Shown here: positions 63,601 through 64,000 of the stretch, in pieces
How the letters are laid out: each line of letters opens with the position of its first letter
Numbering within the stretch: the first letter of the stretch is position 1
Origin: Aquirufa aurantiipilula
GTDB lineage: Bacteria > Bacteroidota > Bacteroidia > Cytophagales > Spirosomataceae
Direction: 5' to 3'
Assembly: GCF_019923745.1 (NCBI RefSeq)
Contig: NZ_JAANOG010000003.1
Coordinates: forward strand, 1 to 64,000
DNA length: 64,000 nucleotides
Notes under the pieces: generated by a model
The model's input: only the letters and a program-made list of their open reading frames with translations
Database searches by the model: none
What the model was told of the DNA's origin: nothing
Program-made: the position numbers and the translations under genes

Positions 63601-63708
63601 CCCATCTTCAGATGAGCTAACTTTTCCAGAAATTACTTGGTCTTGGGCCAGTACTGGAACTATCCAGAACAGCATCAGTCCAAGGCTGAACAATAATTTT
63701 CTTTTCAT
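60676..63708 (-). CDS. susC: SusC/RagA-type TonB-dependent outer membrane transporter
   Basis: 1010 residues: signal peptide (to about VLAQ), a CarboxypepD_reg-like domain (about 25-105), the TonB box region with LDEVVVIGYG, the plug (about 115-230, with PGAPAFIRIRGEGTL and DGVPT), and a beta-barrel of 22 strands ending in ITF. Imports oligosaccharides or peptides together with SusD. The cargo is not visible; the neighbouring HAD phosphatase, if a beta-phosphoglucomutase, would point to a disaccharide such as maltose or trehalose. Confidence 0.93.
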   Translation of the reverse strand: MKRKLLFSLGLMLFWIVPVLAQDQVISGKVSSSEDGSGLPGVSVAIKGSSRGITTGSDGSYRLSVPGKNAVLSFSFVGFAKQEVAVGNKSVINVSLVPESSSLDEVVVIGYGTAKKQNLTGAQVNVSSKALENKPVTSFENLLQGKAAGVQVTAQNGRPGAPAFIRIRGEGTLTAGAQPLVVIDGVPTANSEGAIGSVNVLSSLNPNDIEDISILKDASSAAIYGSRGANGVILVTTKKGKKGNAKVTLSTSYGLNEKTPDNFQMMNMRQKLEYERDLDYANEYVDAAGITSPASATQSELDKVWATLDSKKTDWFNTLLRRGMNQVTRLGVSGASDTFTYNLSLENQINEGIFKLASDLWRKQGRVNVEFKPNNWAKIGTNVNFSNIKTNEVRDRYNAQNPAFAIYAYNPYEPERLADGTFNLTHQGFPISEALENNPEMLTTNTGISSAYVSLTPVKNFEFRSQAGVTWVDYYRESYIKPNSILDQYVGDPAARGSKTDNGYQSFNYVFSNTINYNNTIADKHNIRALVGVEYTNDNYRSFSFGTKGFPNGKVNTQDNASTPVSATSAKTDWSLFSLFGRVGYDFNQRYFLDASIRRDGSSRFGVDNRYGLFGSVSAGWEISKEAFMEDLTFVNQLKLRASYGTSGNDRIGNYTSLGLYRYSSYGTTSATFPSQLPNSSLTWEKSASANVGLDFALLNNKLTGSVDYYQKKTSNLLFDRPVSSTTGFSSRTENVGAVENNGFEITLNYKVIQTKDLYWDISANFTNNNNKVVELTEDNLNRSGGVSKLKIGEPIDVYYLNRYVGVNKETGKPIYLDKNGSNTETWSAGDAVILSGKSRQIKYFGGLGTTVNYKGVTLSADAVYQGGHYILNYRWQDLTSDGENVYQNQAVDALNYWKKAGDVNVLPDPRQLYQSFASDRFLQKGDYIRLRNVTLAYNLPSNWVKKAKMQSVRVYAQAQNWFYWTPEFKGDPEVGFGQAESIGGTVQGLYAAYSYPQSRTVNVGLDITF

Positions 63709-63821
63709 AAGGAACGTTTTTGATGAAATAATAATTTGTTAAAAGGGAACAGGTAAGTTAAACCATTTACTCATGTAAAGGTTTTGAAAATTAGGAAAAA
63801 ACTTAATGACACCAAAGAAAA

Positions 63822-63837
63822 TTTAGATTAATCTAAA
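63822..63837. other. Perfect 16 bp palindrome upstream of susC
   Basis: TTTAGATTAATCTAAA, 9 bases past the stop of the HAD gene and 113 bases before the susC start. Followed on the minus strand by TTTTCTTTGG. It may be an operator for the susCD genes or a weak terminator of the HAD gene. Confidence 0.4.
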
Positions 63838-63846
63838 AATATCCAT

Positions 63847-64000
63847 TTATAATTTGGTTTGAATCAAGCCTAGTAATCCCTCGAAATTGGGGGCTTGTAT
63901 CTGCGTATGGGCTAATTCGGAAGCGGTATGGGAAGTAGTTATACCTACTACCTGCATACCTGCTGATAAGCCTGCTTGAATTCCTTGTAAGGAATCTTCT
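63847..64000 (-). CDS. HAD-superfamily phosphatase, C-terminal fragment
   Basis: The minus strand reads EDSLQGIQAGLSAGMQVVGI and, after TTSHTASEL, ends with LLGLIQTKL and a stop at 63847. The EDS-xxG-xxA-xxAGM pattern is the end of HAD subfamily I hydrolases such as beta-phosphoglucomutase. Only about 50 residues are in the window; the start lies to the right. It is in the same direction as susC and susD, so part of the same locus is plausible. Confidence 0.8.
   Translation of the reverse strand, partial: EDSLQGIQAGLSAGMQVVGITTSHTASELAHTQIQAPNFEGLLGLIQTKL

Noticed and set aside
1-64000. Phage defence system, CRISPR array, secondary metabolite cluster, tRNA genes or integrated phage
   Set aside because: No repeats with regular spacers, no nuclease-helicase, retron or restriction genes, no NRPS/PKS domains, and no tRNA-like T-loop sequence were seen in any intergenic stretch. 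The only accessory system is the HigB/HigA-like pair and its repeats.
63847-64000. Naming the fragment pgmB
   Set aside because: Only the last 50 residues are visible; they fit HAD subfamily I in general and do not prove beta-phosphoglucomutase.

Overview
The window is chromosomal DNA from a member of the Bacteroidota, most likely a Cytophagales-type bacterium. The evidence is a SusC/SusD pair, a secreted protease with a type IX secretion (T9SS) sorting domain, DUF5606 and DUF5686 family proteins, little sign of Shine-Dalgarno sequences, and many copies of the Bacteroidota promoter (-7 box TAnnTTTG, in the best cases a TTG or TTTG about 19-20 nt upstream). The genus cannot be fixed from the sequence alone. 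Coding density is high and most genes are housekeeping genes. No tRNA, rRNA, CRISPR array or phage region was seen.

Layout. 0-0.13 kb: right end of an IS3-type insertion sequence. 0.2-1.4 kb: engB and a DUF5606 gene. 1.4-14.7 kb, nearly all on the minus strand: a cytochrome c, murQ with an M20 dipeptidase (cell wall recycling), plsY, a large DUF5686 outer membrane protein, rdgB, three tandem FKBP-type isomerase lipoproteins, nrnA, then ndk on the plus strand facing an ArnT-like glycosyltransferase with a PAP2 phosphatase. 14.7-20.1 kb (plus): yceD-rpmF-plsX-fabH-efp-accB-accC, a fatty acid and translation cluster. 20.3-22.9 kb: rplM-rpsI-rpsB-tsf. 23.2-30.4 kb: murD-ftsW-murG-murC-ftsQ-ftsA, a cell division and wall cluster that ends in a terminator with no ftsZ behind it. 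30.5-33.9 kb (minus): prmC, lemA, two TPM-domain genes and gmhA.

34-37.4 kb: a twin-arginine small subunit, a GMC flavoprotein with a C-x5-C-x3-C iron-sulfur motif, and an SMP-30 type lactonase. With the PF06439 (DUF1080) protein at 41.4 kb these suggest periplasmic sugar oxidation, possibly through 3-keto-glycosides. 38.5-41.4 kb is the only clearly accessory stretch. It holds a HigB/HigA-like toxin-antitoxin pair between two copies of a 25 bp terminator repeat, and a roughly 420 bp MITE-like insert that has split a short repeat whose intact copy lies 1.5 kb away.

42-59 kb: rimO, a MoeB-like protein with a rhodanese domain, rpmB, a membrane-anchored EEP-family protein, a double retropepsin-PDZ protein, an APC permease, a ROK regulator, a PBP4-like carboxypeptidase, a sodium:solute symporter, a Nudix hydrolase, the nif3 / zinc-ribbon pair, accD and a secreted T9SS metalloprotease. 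59.2-64 kb: susD, susC and the end of a HAD phosphatase gene, probably one glycan-uptake locus that continues past the window. Many start codons were moved downstream of the longest reading frame because a promoter, terminator or signal peptide fits the later start better; each case is stated in its entry.
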